Positions 32,583 through 44,179 of a DNA stretch of 64,000 bases are shown here, one piece after another (positions within the stretch are counted from its first letter, which is position 1; every line of letters starts with the position of its first letter). The position numbers were made by a program, and so were the translations under genes. The notes beneath the pieces were generated by a model. The model worked only from the letters and a program-made list of their open reading frames with translations. It did no database searches and had not been told where the DNA came from. The DNA comes from Scolanthus callimorphus (taxonomy: Eukaryota; Cnidaria; Anthozoa; Actiniaria; Edwardsiidae). The stretch spans positions 22,573,086 through 22,637,085 of the forward strand of contig CM066923.1 in the NCBI GenBank assembly GCA_033964015.1, read 5' to 3'.

Positions 32583-33109
32583 GTACGTATCGAGAAATAT
32601 TCAACTCCTATTCGTGGCATAGCTATTTTTACGCTTGTCTGTAGAACAAGTCTTTATTTCTCATGGTTTGCGTCGCGGCGAGATGCAAATCCGGCGCGAT
32701 TTCTGTGCTCTCTTTTCTTCAAATCGCATCAAGTTGCGAAGATGTTCGGACATGTTTGAAATCTCCGCGACATCCCGCGACAAAAATTGTAGCAGATCGC
32801 GTCGATGTGTACCTAGTTTGCATTAGTGATTTTGAGTTGACGCGAACGCGCGAGAAAAATCTCCGCGACTCGCGCGACAAAAATTGCAGCAAAAATTGCA
32901 AGTGTAAACGGGCCTTTCGTAAATAGCCGATTTTGTCGCGCCGGTTTTCGGGCTCCTTATGCGAGAAAAGATGTTTCAGAAACGACCTGAAAAATTCCTT
33001 ACTGATGTCTAGGAGCACTCCTGCTTTCAAGGCTGCTTCTCACTGGGGCGCAAACGCCAGCGCAAGAATATCAAACTCGTACACCCATTTCCTTTTTGTG
33101 GTTCACACT

Positions 33110-33372
33110 AGAACGCAAGCGCAGACGCAAGCATAGACGCAAGCGCAGACGCAAGCGCAGACGCAAGCGCAGACGCAGGCGCAGACGCAAGCGCAGACGC
33201 AAGCGCAGACGCAAGCGCAGACGCAAGCGCAGACGCAAGCGCAGACGCAAGCGCAGACACAAGCGCAGACGCAAGCGCAGACGCAAGCGCAGACGCAGGC
33301 GCAGACGCAAGCGCAGACACAAGCGCAGACGCAAGCATAGACGCAAGCGCAGACGCAGGCGTAGACGCACGC
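33110..33372. repeat. 12-bp minisatellite (GCAGACGCAAGC)n, about 22 units
   Basis: Units of GCAGACGCAAGC repeat with few changes (GCAGACACAAGC, GCAGACGCAGGC). Because 12 is a multiple of three, every frame stays open, giving Lys/Arg-rich, Ala/Ser-rich and Val/Cys-rich spurious frames on both strands. Located in intron 3 of the aldolase gene. Confidence 0.95.
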
Positions 33373-33374
33373 CA

Positions 33375-33620
33375 TGAAACGTTCAAAATCAGCGAAGGCC
33401 CTCAAATGGCCGCCACCAGAGCCTCCCCCGCGGTGACGAGCTGCGCGCGCTCCAAAATCCAAAATGGCGGCGATGATCGTTAGCTCCCGGCTTTTCTCGT
33501 CATAAAACCAGGGTGTCAAGTTATTTTTTCCTTAAAGTTTTTTGGGCACATACCTATTTTCTCCTATTTGGCCGAAACCTACTATTTTTTATATTATCCT
33601 ATTGAAACCTAGTACTCTTA
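33375..33620. repeat. Partial copy of the collagen-unit upstream module
   Basis: It matches 46215-46450 and 650-880 over GCGAAGGCCCTCAAATGGCC and following sequence. It lies within intron 3 of the aldolase gene, so the module is itself a dispersed element. Confidence 0.6.
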
Positions 33621-33702
33621 CATAATATTGGCTTTTTGTTCGAAATAACGCTCTAAAAATCAAATGTCTCCGAAGTGAAAACCAATAATATTTTCGTTTC
33701 AG

Positions 33703-33864
33703 ATGCTGGCGATGCAGTCTGGCCGTGAGTTGCATGAATTACCCAAAGACGTCTGCAGGAAAGTAAAAGACGATTACGACAAACAGATCGATCAGCTGAG
33801 CTCTGCACATTTTAATGCCATGAAGAGAATCCTAGCGGATGAGAAGCCAAACTTTGCGAGCTAG
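33703..33864 (+). CDS. Class II aldolase/adducin-family protein, exon 4
   Basis: The last coding exon follows GTTTCAG and ends at TAG. It encodes 53 residues (MLAMQSGRELHEL ... DEKPNFAS). The helix-forming LAMQSG block continues directly from LERACMTQ of exon 3, as in bacterial relatives. Gene order places it between collagen genes 2 and 3 on the same strand with no evident functional link to them. Confidence 0.8.
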   Translation: MLAMQSGRELHELPKDVCRKVKDDYDKQIDQLSSAHFNAMKRILADEKPNFAS

Positions 33865-34002
33865 AAATCCCCTCCCAATCCCAAACACAGGTTGGATAAC
33901 TACATTGGTCAACGGTAGGCTTCGACTTCAGGCTAGAATGCCAATTTGAATCACAAAAGAACGAGGAACAGTGAAAAGGACTATTGAAACGGCCGCTATG
34001 CC

Positions 34003-34156
34003 TTCTGCAGAAACCCATCCATGGGAAAAGCTGAATTTCCCAAGGCACACGCATGGGACGTGTTCGGGATTCGTGGACAGCCATGGGAAATCCGAACACT
34101 TCCCATTCTTCTACCATGGGAAATTCGGCTTTTCCCATGGATGGGTTTCTGCAGAA
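34003..34156. repeat. Hairpin in the presumed 3' untranslated region of the aldolase gene
   Basis: TTCTGCAGAAACCCATCCAT at 34003 is matched by its complement ending at 34156. The arms continue through GGGAAAAGC and GAATTTCCCA. It starts 139 bp after the stop codon, so if transcribed it would form a long stem. Confidence 0.7.
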
Positions 34157-34550
34157 ATTCCCTGTGCCATTCATTCTCAAAACCAAACGAGAGAACTTCT
34201 AGTTGGCGAATTTTGGTGAAACCGGTAAAGAGGACGAAGAGCATACCCATTGCCCAGCATATAAAAACGCCAGGAGAAATATGTTCGAATGTTTAGGAAA
34301 AGCACGAGCACAAAAGTAAATTTCGACAGGACAAACCTTTCCTGACCTTTTCAGCAAATTATGGAACTGTGTAGGCAAAGTGCAAATACTCAAAGTTTTT
34401 AATGAACCAAAGAAGAATGAAATTTCGGGTCACTGGTGTACAATTGCGTTTTTATCTGTGCTCCGTCACCTTTTCACCAAAATGTTTTAAATTATTTACT
34501 TCCTGAAATTATTTCTCCGTAATAATTTTCATGTTCGGAGGCTGCTCTGT

Positions 34551-34556
34551 AATAAA
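34551..34556 (+). terminator. Possible AATAAA polyadenylation signal, aldolase gene
   Basis: This AATAAA lies 687 bp after the stop. I did not see a clearly better candidate nearer the stop. Low certainty. Confidence 0.25.
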
Positions 34557-34559
34557 TTA

Positions 34560-35424
34560 ACGCAAGCGCGCCAAAAGTGGCGGGAAAAATGTAACGCGCA
34601 CTTGCATGCCTAGCTAGTAAAACTTTATAAAAACATCCAAATCGTATGCTACATCATCAAGAAAAAAATTCCAGCCCACAATCCCCGCCAAATCTGTTGA
34701 TCCATTTCTTAACGTTTCAACCGTTATTCTAATATAAGATTCGGTTCCTTAGCAAGAGTCTCACACCAACAAGCTCTTTTCTCCCCCTCCCCCCCAAATC
34801 AATTTTGTTCCTGTAGGTATATCATCGGAGTTTTGTACGGTGCAGTTGGGATTTCAACATTGCACAGGGGGAGAGAGGGGGGCACATTAATGTTGTCCTG
34901 TCTTTGGTGGTTCTTGCGGGGACTTTTTAGCGTTACTAAGGGACCGTTCATTTATTGAGGGGGGGTTCTCAAAAGTTTTCTGATCTCACCTCGTGCATGT
35001 CATAAGGGACATCTTGGCGCGGTAAAAACAAACTCTCCCAAAATGCTCTGCAGTTGTAGGCCTGATGGCTTGGCGCGCATGAATAATAAAACCTACAGGC
35101 TTTCTTTACTATACACAAAAAATAGAATGTTCATCTATCCTTTCCCCTAGGCTTGATGAAATGCGTTTATGAAAATTTGAGCGCGCTTCGCGCGCAACGA
35201 AAGAAAAGTGTGATCCCCTCTGTCTGTAAAATGCCTTCTACTATGTCGATAAGATAAATCATCTATTGAAATCTCTTCTATTGAACGTTGAATTGGTAAT
35301 AAAAATGATTATTATTTTTATATTTAACATATAAAAATATGATTGCATTTGTGAAAGGAACAACCCTAGAACAGGAATGCACATGTACTTCACCATCTAC
35401 AGAATTATATTAATACTACTAGCC
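34560..35424. other. Intergenic stretch between the aldolase gene and gene 3
   Basis: No gene is supported. It includes short G-runs (34868, 34970) and a GCGCGCTTCGCGCGCAACGAAAG block shared with 24452. Confidence 0.5.
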
Positions 35425-36078
35425 TGGAACTTTTGGAAACGCGCGCAGGGTCAAGCGAAGAAACAACTTTGTTGTTTTATTATCAAGGCTATGGCCAAAT
35501 GAGCCGGTTGCATGTGCAAATGAACTTCGACAGAAGAGTTTCCTCATTTGCATATGGAACAGCTCATGATCAGATCGACGTATGGAGTACGGAGCACACA
35601 CACTTTGATTTGCTTAGTCAAATTGAGGAATAAAGCTACTCTTAGTTCCCTTTGTAAAGCGGCAAAATGTTCGTTGCATTTCGCAACTATAACAACTAAA
35701 GCTCACGCGAATAACGTTTCTGGTTTTATTTTTCAAAATGAGGGGATTAATTTATTAATTTACCTTGACCCTAGGTAAAGCTTGCTAAATTTTCTGAACC
35801 AGAAAAACACAGACAAAAGAGCGAACTTAACAAAACGCAATAAACAAAGAGAAAAGAGAAAGAAAGTCTTCCAAAGAAAAGGAGCAATTCGATTGGTTGA
35901 AATGATTCTTAAGGTCTCAACAGGGTTTCCCCTAAACGTGAAATTTCGCGCCCGATTAAAAGATACGTGGATGTATGAGTTTTGAGGTGATAAACTTTCT
36001 CAACATAACGAAGGAAATCATTTCGGGAAAACGTTTCGCTTGTGCAAAGCTTTTTGTTCTGAAAATAGAAGATTTCAG

Positions 36079-36116
36079 TTCTATATAAGCTGTGAGATAA
36101 TACTTCTGACTCTAAC
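36079..36116 (+). promoter_or_regulatory. Core promoter of collagen-like gene 3 (TATA box)
   Basis: TATATAAG at 36082-36089, 35 bp before the ATG. The duplicated unit begins near 35425 in this copy. Confidence 0.55.
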
Positions 36117-36271
36117 ATGGTTGACTGTCACACCTACAAATTCTGGTGGTTTGCCGTTCTGTTCTCGGTTGTTGTAGCTGTGCAATCGAATGCGAATCAG
36201 ACCTCTGCCAAGAAAACCACGGAAAAAGCTCTCAAAGAACTAAAGGCACAACTTCAACAGCTACAACTTGA
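36117..36271 (+). CDS. Short-chain collagen C4-like protein, gene 3, exon 1
   Basis: Gene 3 comprises 36117-36271, 37311-37375, 39906-40193 and 40797-41278 and predicts 329 residues. Exon 1 is identical or nearly identical to gene 2 (signal peptide plus ALKELKAQLQQLQL). It ends in phase 2 at GTAAGT. The reading frame is intact. The gene is a mosaic: exon 1 to intron 3 follow gene 2, while exon 4 and the 3' flank follow gene 1. That points to gene conversion or unequal crossing-over. Confidence 0.85.
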
Positions 36272-36720
36272 GTAAGTTATTTGGTAGCGGTAGGCGGTTT
36301 CGATTTTTGGTTGTTCAACTCTTTGGTAAAGGTGGGCGAAAACAAAATTTCTAATTGCATTGAATTTGTCAGAATTTGAGCCTCAAATGTCCTTACTGAA
36401 CGCCAGTAATTAGCTTCTATGACGCATATAAGAGCTGCACAACAAAGGAGAAACAGTGATCCATACCTAAATTCATACTGAAATCCGTTCTGTTTGATGA
36501 AAACGAGCGAGGAAACAGTTAGAAAAGCTGAGCCACTCTACAAAAGAAAATGTAAAATGAAAATAGTCTATGTTAGATTGATTTTTGAATTTTAATCGAA
36601 TCTTTTTTATACCAAACAAAACAATGTAACAAACGAGTTTCTAATAAAAAAAGTTATAACTGTAAATAACTCATCATCTGCACGATTCGTCTACTATTCG
36701 CAGGTAAAGACCTGCTGTTG

Positions 36721-37274
36721 ACCCGGCGTAATGAATCAAATGTTCGGTAATCGAACTCAATCGAATTCCATGATCGTTCGATTGATAGTTTAAGATTTTT
36801 CTCCCTAAAGGCACCTTGATTTTGACTCCTAATGGGTACCAACAAGTCACTGAACACTTAGTGCAGAAACTACTAGAGGTTTTATGCTACAGTTCAAGAC
36901 AATAAACCAAATGTTTCACACAAACTATGCTGTGTGATTTGCTAGAACGGAACAATTGTGTTAAAAAAGAGGGTCGATTTTAACCCCTATGGACGGACGA
37001 CAAGCATTCCACCTCAAATGTTTGGGAGACCCCTCTTTCCCCTAATTGCTGTTAACTAGACTTATTTTCCCTGTTACACATTATTTATAATTACCGAACA
37101 AAATCGAACAATCCATGATCTGTTCGATTGGTTGTGTTCGATTTTGCTCGAAAATCGAACTCACAGCAAAGCTCCAGTTCGATTGTGTTCGATTGCCGAA
37201 CAAATCGAACGATTGGTTTCGATTGAGTTCGATTGATTTTTTGTTCAGATTTGTTCGATTGATTTACGCCGGGT
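36721..37274. mobile_element. TTCGATTG-rich inverted-repeat element, gene 3 copy
   Basis: Same position, length (554 bp) and ends as 17744-18297 in gene 2, with only scattered substitutions. Confidence 0.65.
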
Positions 37275-37310
37275 GTTGAGCAAACTCGGATTTATGTCCT
37301 TTTCTTATAG

Positions 37311-37375
37311 CATGAACCACATGAAACTATGGAAGCAGAACCAAGCCCTGGCCGGCATTCGACTTCTTTTGAAAG
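37311..37375 (+). CDS. Short-chain collagen C4-like protein, gene 3, exon 2
   Basis: 65 nt between TTATAG and GTTTGG, with the same sequence as gene 2 exon 2 in the coding region (MNHMKLWKQNQALAG). Confidence 0.85.
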
Positions 37376-37969
37376 GTTTGGTTATGTGATTTTGTATACC
37401 AATTATATCAAACCTGCTTGCAAATATTATTATTATTTGAAGTATAATCGAAGTGTATTAAAATATACAAAAGACCCACGAAGCATATCATAAATCACGA
37501 ACTATTTATCTATCTGTTCCAACACATCAAGAACCCCTGCTCACACCTTAATATTTGCCCCCTACTTTGCCCTACAGTGTCCTCTTGTAAGCCACCCCAC
37601 TTCAAAATCTGTCCGCTGTTACGTGCCGTTCATGTTGTAGCATTTTAGTGTGATATAAGTCGTGTTATGAGCGCAAAGTGAGACCATTTGTCAGTCTCTA
37701 CATAGCTGCACTACCTGTATCAATATTTTCATATTTAAAGGTGCGTTTATTAGCGGAATTTAGATACACTTTTTTTTATAAGAACCCTTTTTATCAGAAC
37801 GTTCAGCCTGAAATTTACCCAAATTTTAAGAACGTGCCCGAGGCTCAGATAGGAGCAAAATATATTTTTTTCATTGGTGCGTTCTAAAATCCAGAATCAA
37901 GTGTGTTTAAAATTATAATGACTTTCAATATCGTAATTTAGGATTTGTTGAAAACTCTAGTCTTTTTAA

Positions 37970-38596
37970 GGTTACTGAGAACCTTCGCGCACGTCCTCGG
38001 AAAAAAATCATGCATGTCCTTAGTTTAACCAAAACATGTCAACCTATATATCGTTGGAAAGCTTATAGAATAGACTAGCGGGCTATGACAAAAAGAAATT
38101 TAATAAATTTTAATGCATTTATTTTAAAAATTAATAAATATAATTTTTTCGGAAGGTTTTATTAAAAATTTGGGTGTGACAAGTTCAAGAGCTATCGCCG
38201 CCGAACTGCTTGACCATGACTCCTAAGTAACACATTGTTTTAATCCTAAAAGGTGTTTCTCAAAATGTATGAAACTTAGGTCACATTTGAATTAATTTTC
38301 ACGCTCTAAAAATTTTACAACTTTTGAACTAAACAAAATTTTAAAAAACGCAGAGACGGCTTTTGAAAAAGACCTTCAATTGGGAGTCAAGCAGTTCTGC
38401 GGCGATAGCTCTTGAAAATGTCACACTCAAATTTTTATAAAAGCTTTAAAAAAGTATATTTATTAAAAAGTTACCTCTTTTTGCCATAGCCCGCTTCTAT
38501 AAGCTTTCCAACGATATATAGGTTGACATATTTTGGTTAAACTAAGAACAAGTATGATGTTTTTCCGAGGACGTGCGCGAAGGTTCTCAGTAACCT
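37970..38596. mobile_element. TTAA-flanked inverted-repeat element, intron 2 of gene 3
   Basis: It has both ends (GGTTACTGAGAACC and complement) and flanking TTAA/TTTAA, matching 18939-19569. Confidence 0.75.
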
Positions 38597-38749
38597 TTAA
38601 ATACTTATTTGGTATGTATGCTGCTCTAATGAGATCATATTTCAGGTTGCGACGTCACTGCAATTTAAGAACATCTGTAAAAACATTTCCAGCCTCAAAC
38701 TGCTCCAAAAATAAGAACGGCCCAGCCTCTACTGAAAATTAGATGTTCT

Positions 38750-39296
38750 TATACACCTAATTCAAAAAGGTTGCTTTGGTGTTTGGTCTTTGGTCTTTCA
38801 ATTATAGCGCGAAACAATTTAAGACAGGTTATTTTACAACTTCGAGCAAGGTTTGGCCAAAAATACTGTTAATCAATGATTTCTATCCTAATTTGTAGAT
38901 TTGTGGTCCACACATTTCGAAATATCACAAAAGGCAGAGGACTGGGTTCGCGCCGCCAAAGAAATAAGCGTTCAAAAATGAAAAAAAAATCTATAGAATT
39001 CTATAGAAGGCTGTGATTGACATCACCATTTTAGGTGCGAAAAATATATCTATCTGTAAAAACTAAAATTTATTTACTCAGCTTCCTCTGGAAATTTTTT
39101 ACCGGCGCGATAATACACGAACACTACCATGAAGACCTTTTGAAATGAGACAACAATTTTTTATATTTCGAGTAACAAGATTTTTTGCCGCTTTCTAGCA
39201 AAATTGCTCGAAGTTCTAAAATAATCTGTCTTTCTTTGCTTCAGTGAGCACGACACAAAGGAGGACCAAAGACCAATGACCAAAGCAACCTTTTCT
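38750..39296. mobile_element. Foldback element with TATACACCTAATTCA ends, gene 3 copy
   Basis: Matches 4025-4583 and 19727-20292, but its right end is interrupted near 39296 by additional sequence and the element at 39311-39562. Confidence 0.55.
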
Positions 39297-39310
39297 TTTC
39301 TGTAGGTATA

Positions 39311-39562
39311 GAGCGGATTTCACATGACTGTCAACCCTTGTTATGTAATTGCGATTGCTTTGCGTTCTCATTGGCTACTCGTTTTTCTCAGCCAATCAAA
39401 TTCTTTAGTAAATACAATTGCGTAATTACTTAGTAATTGGTTCGGCTTGTGATTGGCTGAGAGAAAAGCCATTTAGGAGCAAGTGGTGATTTCTCTCGAT
39501 TCTGATTGGCTAGTGATTGCTCAATTGCAATTGTTTTCACGACAGTCATGTGAAAACCGCTC
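39311..39562. mobile_element. MITE with GAGCGGATTTCACATGACTG ends
   Basis: The ends GAGCGG(A)TTTCACATGACTGTC and complement are flanked by TATA (39307-39310, 39563-39566). Genes 1 and 2 lack it at the matching place (GTGTATATATACAAAAAAG). The duplication is TA or TATA. It is specific to gene 3 and hence younger than the gene duplication. Confidence 0.7.
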
Positions 39563-39905
39563 TATATACAAAAAAAGAGTGTAGCAATGCAGCCAAATTC
39601 ACAAGAAAAAGGGAAAATGATGGTCTATGTTTGTTAAATAACCTTTCCGCTTCTACACATTTGAGTATTTTCGTGATATCGAGCGGATGGAATGGATTGC
39701 GAATTGACATTTTTGACTTCAAACTTGGAAATTTGATAGCGAAAGCTTATATAATGCGAATGTCAGTTCCTTTTTCTTTCTTAAAATAAGTTGAAGTGCA
39801 ATATAGGAGTTTGTTTGCTTATGTGGACAACGTCCCTAGTTTTATTAGAGCATTAGAGCATAATGAGGTTGTACCTGTGTATTTTTTCTGAATGTGTTAT
39901 TCCAG

Positions 39906-40193
39906 GCCCTCCTGGTCGCAAAGGAGAGCAAGGTAGTCAGGGAAGGCCTGGGTCTAGAGGAATACAGGGCGTCCGAGGAGACCCAGGGCGGAGTGGACCA
40001 CAGGGATCCCAAGGTCACCCTGGAGCCAAAGGAGCAAAAGGAATCCGTGGAAACCATGGGCCAAGGGGACCCCGTGGATATCGTGGACTTCTTGGACCAA
40101 GAGGACCACATGGACCCCGCGGAAAAGCCGGCGTTGAGTATGTTCGTTGGGGCAAAACATCCTGCCGCAGAGGTGCACAACTCGTCTACAAAG
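39906..40193 (+). CDS. Short-chain collagen C4-like protein, gene 3, exon 3 (collagen domain)
   Basis: 288 nt between ATTCCAG and GTCAGT, 25 Gly-X-Y triplets. It mixes states of the other copies: GSRGIQG and GLLGPRG as in gene 2, GHPGAKG and GPHGPRG as in gene 1, with GDPGRSG unique. No disruption. Confidence 0.9.
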
Positions 40194-40305
40194 GTCAGTG
40201 TAATGAATGTATCGTATCATGCAAGACAATTTCGCCATTAACTATCGCATTGCCGACGTTGCAAAACTCCATTATTATGAAATATAATATGAGCAATTTG
40301 AAAAA

Positions 40306-40523
40306 ATAAATATATGTTATTTACCGGCTGGGAGGTCCGTATAGGGAAAAACTGTGACCGATCGAGGGCTGGAAAATGTTGACCGAGGCCGGAGGCTTCA
40401 GAGCGCGAAAATGGTTACTGTGACCTAGGTCAGAGATAGGAAAATATTGTCCTCGCGCGCGCGCTCTATGAACCAATCAGAATGCAGAATTATTTACCGT
40501 GCCCTCGAGGAAAAAAAAAATAA
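40306..40523. mobile_element. MITE-like insertion in intron 3 of gene 3
   Basis: The stretch TTATTTACCGGCTGGG...AATTATTTACCGTGCCC is absent from genes 1 and 2, where GAGCAATTTGAAAAAA runs on toward GATAATATTTCTCAG. It contains CCAATCAGAATGCAG. Exact ends are blurred by A-runs on both sides. Confidence 0.5.
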
Positions 40524-40796
40524 AGATAATATTTCTCAGCAAATCGATCTCGCAGAACATTGACTCCGTGTCAGCGTGCCCGAAATAAAGGCAAAAATAC
40601 GCGCACGCGCCTTCGCACTCAACTCGGCCGTGAAATTGATCAGACGCGAAGATAGGAACAAACTCTACCGTAGCAGATGAGAATCAGGCTAATAAAATAT
40701 AATGTTGACTCGTGAACAATTCAATTCAATTCAACTTTATTGCACACTCGTTACATTAATTAATTACAAAAAGCACTTGCTCTGTTGTTTTTCTAG

Positions 40797-41278
40797 GTTA
40801 TGTGGGAGGGGAGTTCTATAGCCACTATGGCGGAGCGGCGGAGTACGTATGTCTTCCAGAAAACCCCCAGTACATGCACGGAACTACAAAGTCAGGACAC
40901 CAAAACGGTGGTTTCATGTACGGCGCCGAGTACGAAGTGGGTGACCGAAGTAACCTGTTTCGAGGATTGCACGATAATGATGTACCGTGTGCGGTGTGTT
41001 ACGTCTCGAAGCGCGCGGCCAAGTTGATGATCCCGGCCCGTTACACTTGTCCCTCGGGATGGTCCCGCGAGTACTACGGGTTCCTGATGACAGCTGACCG
41101 AACTCATCGTCACTCAACGCAGTTCGTGTGCGTAGATCAAGACGCTGAGGGTATCCCGAGAACCGCTGCAAGCAAGAATGGTGCACTGCTGTACCCTGTA
41201 GAAGGCGCGTGTGGGTCGCTGCCTTGTGGTCCGTACAAAGGAGGTCTCGAGTTGACATGCGCAGTCTGCACCAAGTGA
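40797..41278 (+). CDS. Short-chain collagen C4-like protein, gene 3, exon 4 (C-terminal domain)
   Basis: Three bases shorter than gene 1: one residue is missing in RSNLF-RGLHDNDVP. All nine cysteines are retained. It is closer to gene 1 than to gene 2 (TADRTHRH, PYKGGLEL). It ends in TGA. Confidence 0.9.
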
Positions 41279-41439
41279 AACAAAAGCACACCTGTGCTTA
41301 TCCCACAAGAAGAAAAACAGAAAACAACTTTAAGTATAGATCGTTAAAGTAGTTTCACTTGTAAAAGTTCGGGATTGTGTCGCTAAAAAGCAAAACACAG
41401 GTTACCTCGGAGTGTAACAATGATGTAGCTGGAATGATT

Positions 41440-41445
41440 ATTAAA
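41440..41445 (+). terminator. Probable polyadenylation signal ATTAAA, gene 3
   Basis: ATTAAA 162 bp after the stop, with the same flanks as in gene 1. Confidence 0.45.
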
Positions 41446-41849
41446 ACGCAGTAAACAACATTGATAAATGGTACGGTTGTTTTTTCCTTTGCTTATATTC
41501 AACGCTCGTTTCTTTTCCACACATCAAATTGAATGGCGGTTCCAAAAAGGGTGGCTGGATAGTGAAAATAAAGCGACCAATAATTGCAAATGTCCTTCAG
41601 CAAAATCAGTAAATCCCTGGATTACATGCCGCAGAGAACTGGCAGAGAAACGGAAAAATGATTCAAAAGACAATTGGTTGCATAATTTGAACGGAACTCA
41701 ACATTCAAACTTATAAAAGTGCGACCCACCTATATTTGAATCGGGAATTCACGTCACTGCAAACAACAAAATATATTGGGATAATGGCAGTGCCCCCCTG
41801 CCGCTTTCGCCGTCGCTGTGGGTTCCCTATGCCAAATCAAAGGCACCGA

Positions 41850-43625
41850 GTGACTCAGTGAAATCGTGGATGACGTCATCGATGACGTCATACCAGGTGA
41901 CCTTAGTGTTGCACCTCCCAAGCTGGAAGATAACTTTATCAAAGTTTGGTAACCTAGCAATGTTCCCTTCTCGAAATATTCTTTTTTCTAGTTTTGATGA
42001 CGTCATCGATGACGTCATACCATGTGACTTTGGTGCTTGACTCTCCTTGTCTCGAAGATAGCTTTACCCAAGTTTGGTCACCTAGCGAAGCTCCGTTCTC
42101 GAGATATTAATTTTTCTAGTTTTGAGGATGTCATCGACCTAACACTTGAGTTATGAGCGCGAGAGTGAGTGAGTGAGCGATTGACATTTGGCCCACCACA
42201 ATAACTCGTGTTTGCGCTACGCGTATCCACGATTTAAAAAGACGTCTGAGCTGAAACATACACTGATATGACTAGGAGCACTCCAGCTTTATTGTATTGC
42301 AAAACATTCTCGTACCCAGAGCTCCCCGGCTCGCTCCTCGCAGGGGAGGCTCTGGTGACGTCCATTTGAGGACCGTTGCTGATTGGCTGGTTTTGAACGT
42401 CGGTGCATGCGCAGAAAGATCTTTCTCTCAACGGCTCTGTATCAAATCTCGCGCATGCGTCAGTGGCTGTCACCAGAGCCTTCCCCGCGAGAAGACGAGC
42501 CGGGAAGCTCTGGGTACGAGAATGACATATCAAGAAAGTGCTGTCGTTTTTATGGCAAATCCGCGCGGGTTGCCTGTGGTGTTCAAAACGTGACTCAGGC
42601 CCCTCGGTGGGGGGTAAAAACAAAATGGCGACCAAGAGAAGGATGTTCTCGAGTATCTGCAAGTTTTGGTCAATTTTCCTGCTTTTTTCGCTAATATATA
42701 GATTTAGCCACTGGCTAAAAGCGGAGCTCCCGGTTACATATTTTTATATAAGGGTGCGTTCATTACATTATAAGTCCTGCAAAAAATTTGTGATGTATCG
42801 CGACGTCACTTGCTACAGAAAACATTCTTCTTGTTCTCCATTGCATACTTGCAAATTGTTGGCATTTTATGGTGGCATTTAAAAGAGTAATCGATGAAGT
42901 CATGTCACGTGACCATGATAGTGCACCCCCCTTGTCTCCAAAATAACTTTACCCAAGTTTGGTCACCTAGAGATGCTGCCTTCCTGAAATATTGACTTTT
43001 ATAGTTTTGATGACGTCATCGATGACGTCATGTCACGTGACCTTGGTAGTGCACCCCCTTGTCTCCAAAATAACTTTACCCAAGTTTGGTAACCTAGCGA
43101 TGCTGCCTTCTTGACATATTGACTTTTCTAGTTTTGATGACGTCATCGATGACGTCATGTCACGTGACCTTGGTAGTGCACCCCCCTTGCCTCCAAAATA
43201 ACTTTACCCAAGTTTGGTCACCTAGCGATGCTGCCTTCCTGAGATATTGACTTTTATAGTTTTGATGACGTCATCGATGACGTATAATGTCACGTGACCT
43301 TGGTAGTGCTCCCCCCTTGCCTCCAAAATAACTTTACCGGAGTTTGGTCACCTAGCGATGTTGTATTCTTGAGATATTGACTTTTCTAGTTTTCATGACG
43401 TCATCGATGACGTCATGTCACGTGACCTTGGTAGTGCACCCCCTTTTCTCCAAAATAACTTTACCCAAGTTTGGTCACCTAGCGATGTTGCTTTCTTGAG
43501 ATATTGACTTTTCTAGTTTGATGACGTCATCGATGACGTCATGTCACGTGACCTTGGTAGTTTGGTCACCTAGCGATGCTGCCTTCTTGAGATATTGTCT
43601 TTTCTAGTTTTGATGACGTCATTCC
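41850..43625. repeat. CRE-palindrome minisatellite, second copy
   Basis: The TGACGTCATCGATGACGTCA palindrome recurs with roughly the same 127-128 bp period from 42890 to 43620, after a diverged part at 41865-42130. The region is the duplicate of 12400-13990. It differs in unit number and contains one fused, shortened unit near 43557. The foldback element at 42306-42523 sits in it exactly as in copy 1. Confidence 0.85.
42306..42523. mobile_element. Foldback MITE with ATTCTCGTACCCAGAGC ends, copy near gene 3
   Basis: Orthologous to 12899-13116 through the block duplication; the same flanking sequence is kept on both sides. Confidence 0.7.
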
Positions 43626-44179
43626 GGACGGACACACAACCGAAAGTCCATACAGAATTGGTCGATGCATATACACTTTTGTTTTGTTACTTTTTCTCCT
43701 GCATGTAGCTATGGGGCTCCGCTACGATATAAGGAAAAGTACTTACAGACCTTCCAAATAAGGTAAGGGGGATTTCCTAAGAAAAAAAAGAAAATTTTGG
43801 CGAAATTTTCTTGATATGATTGCAAAACTGAAATACCCAACAGCGCAAGCGCGTGGATTAGTTGGTAGCGAATGAAAGATTTCATTACTACTTCACTTAC
43901 AAAATTGTTCCCCCGTAATCTGGATAATCTACTTAGGATTATACATATGTGCTGGGGCATGCGCAGAAAGTTAGTTACCTCTAGGGTTCTGTATCAGATC
44001 TCGCTAATGCGTCAACAGCTCCCTACGAGAATGATAAACACTATCTCTTGTTGAAAAAAAAAAATAACGATGGATAACAATACTGCGGTGATGACGCATG
44101 CGCTCTGTAAGTTCTGGCGTGGATAAGTAGCAAACATTGCGCCCTTTCTTTCATGCAGGTCCCGTCTAAATAAAGTTTG

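Noticed and set aside
33096..33377. Arg/Lys-rich open frame and its minus-strand counterparts
   Set aside because: Products of the 12-bp minisatellite, whose unit length is a multiple of three; no codon bias or splice context supports coding.
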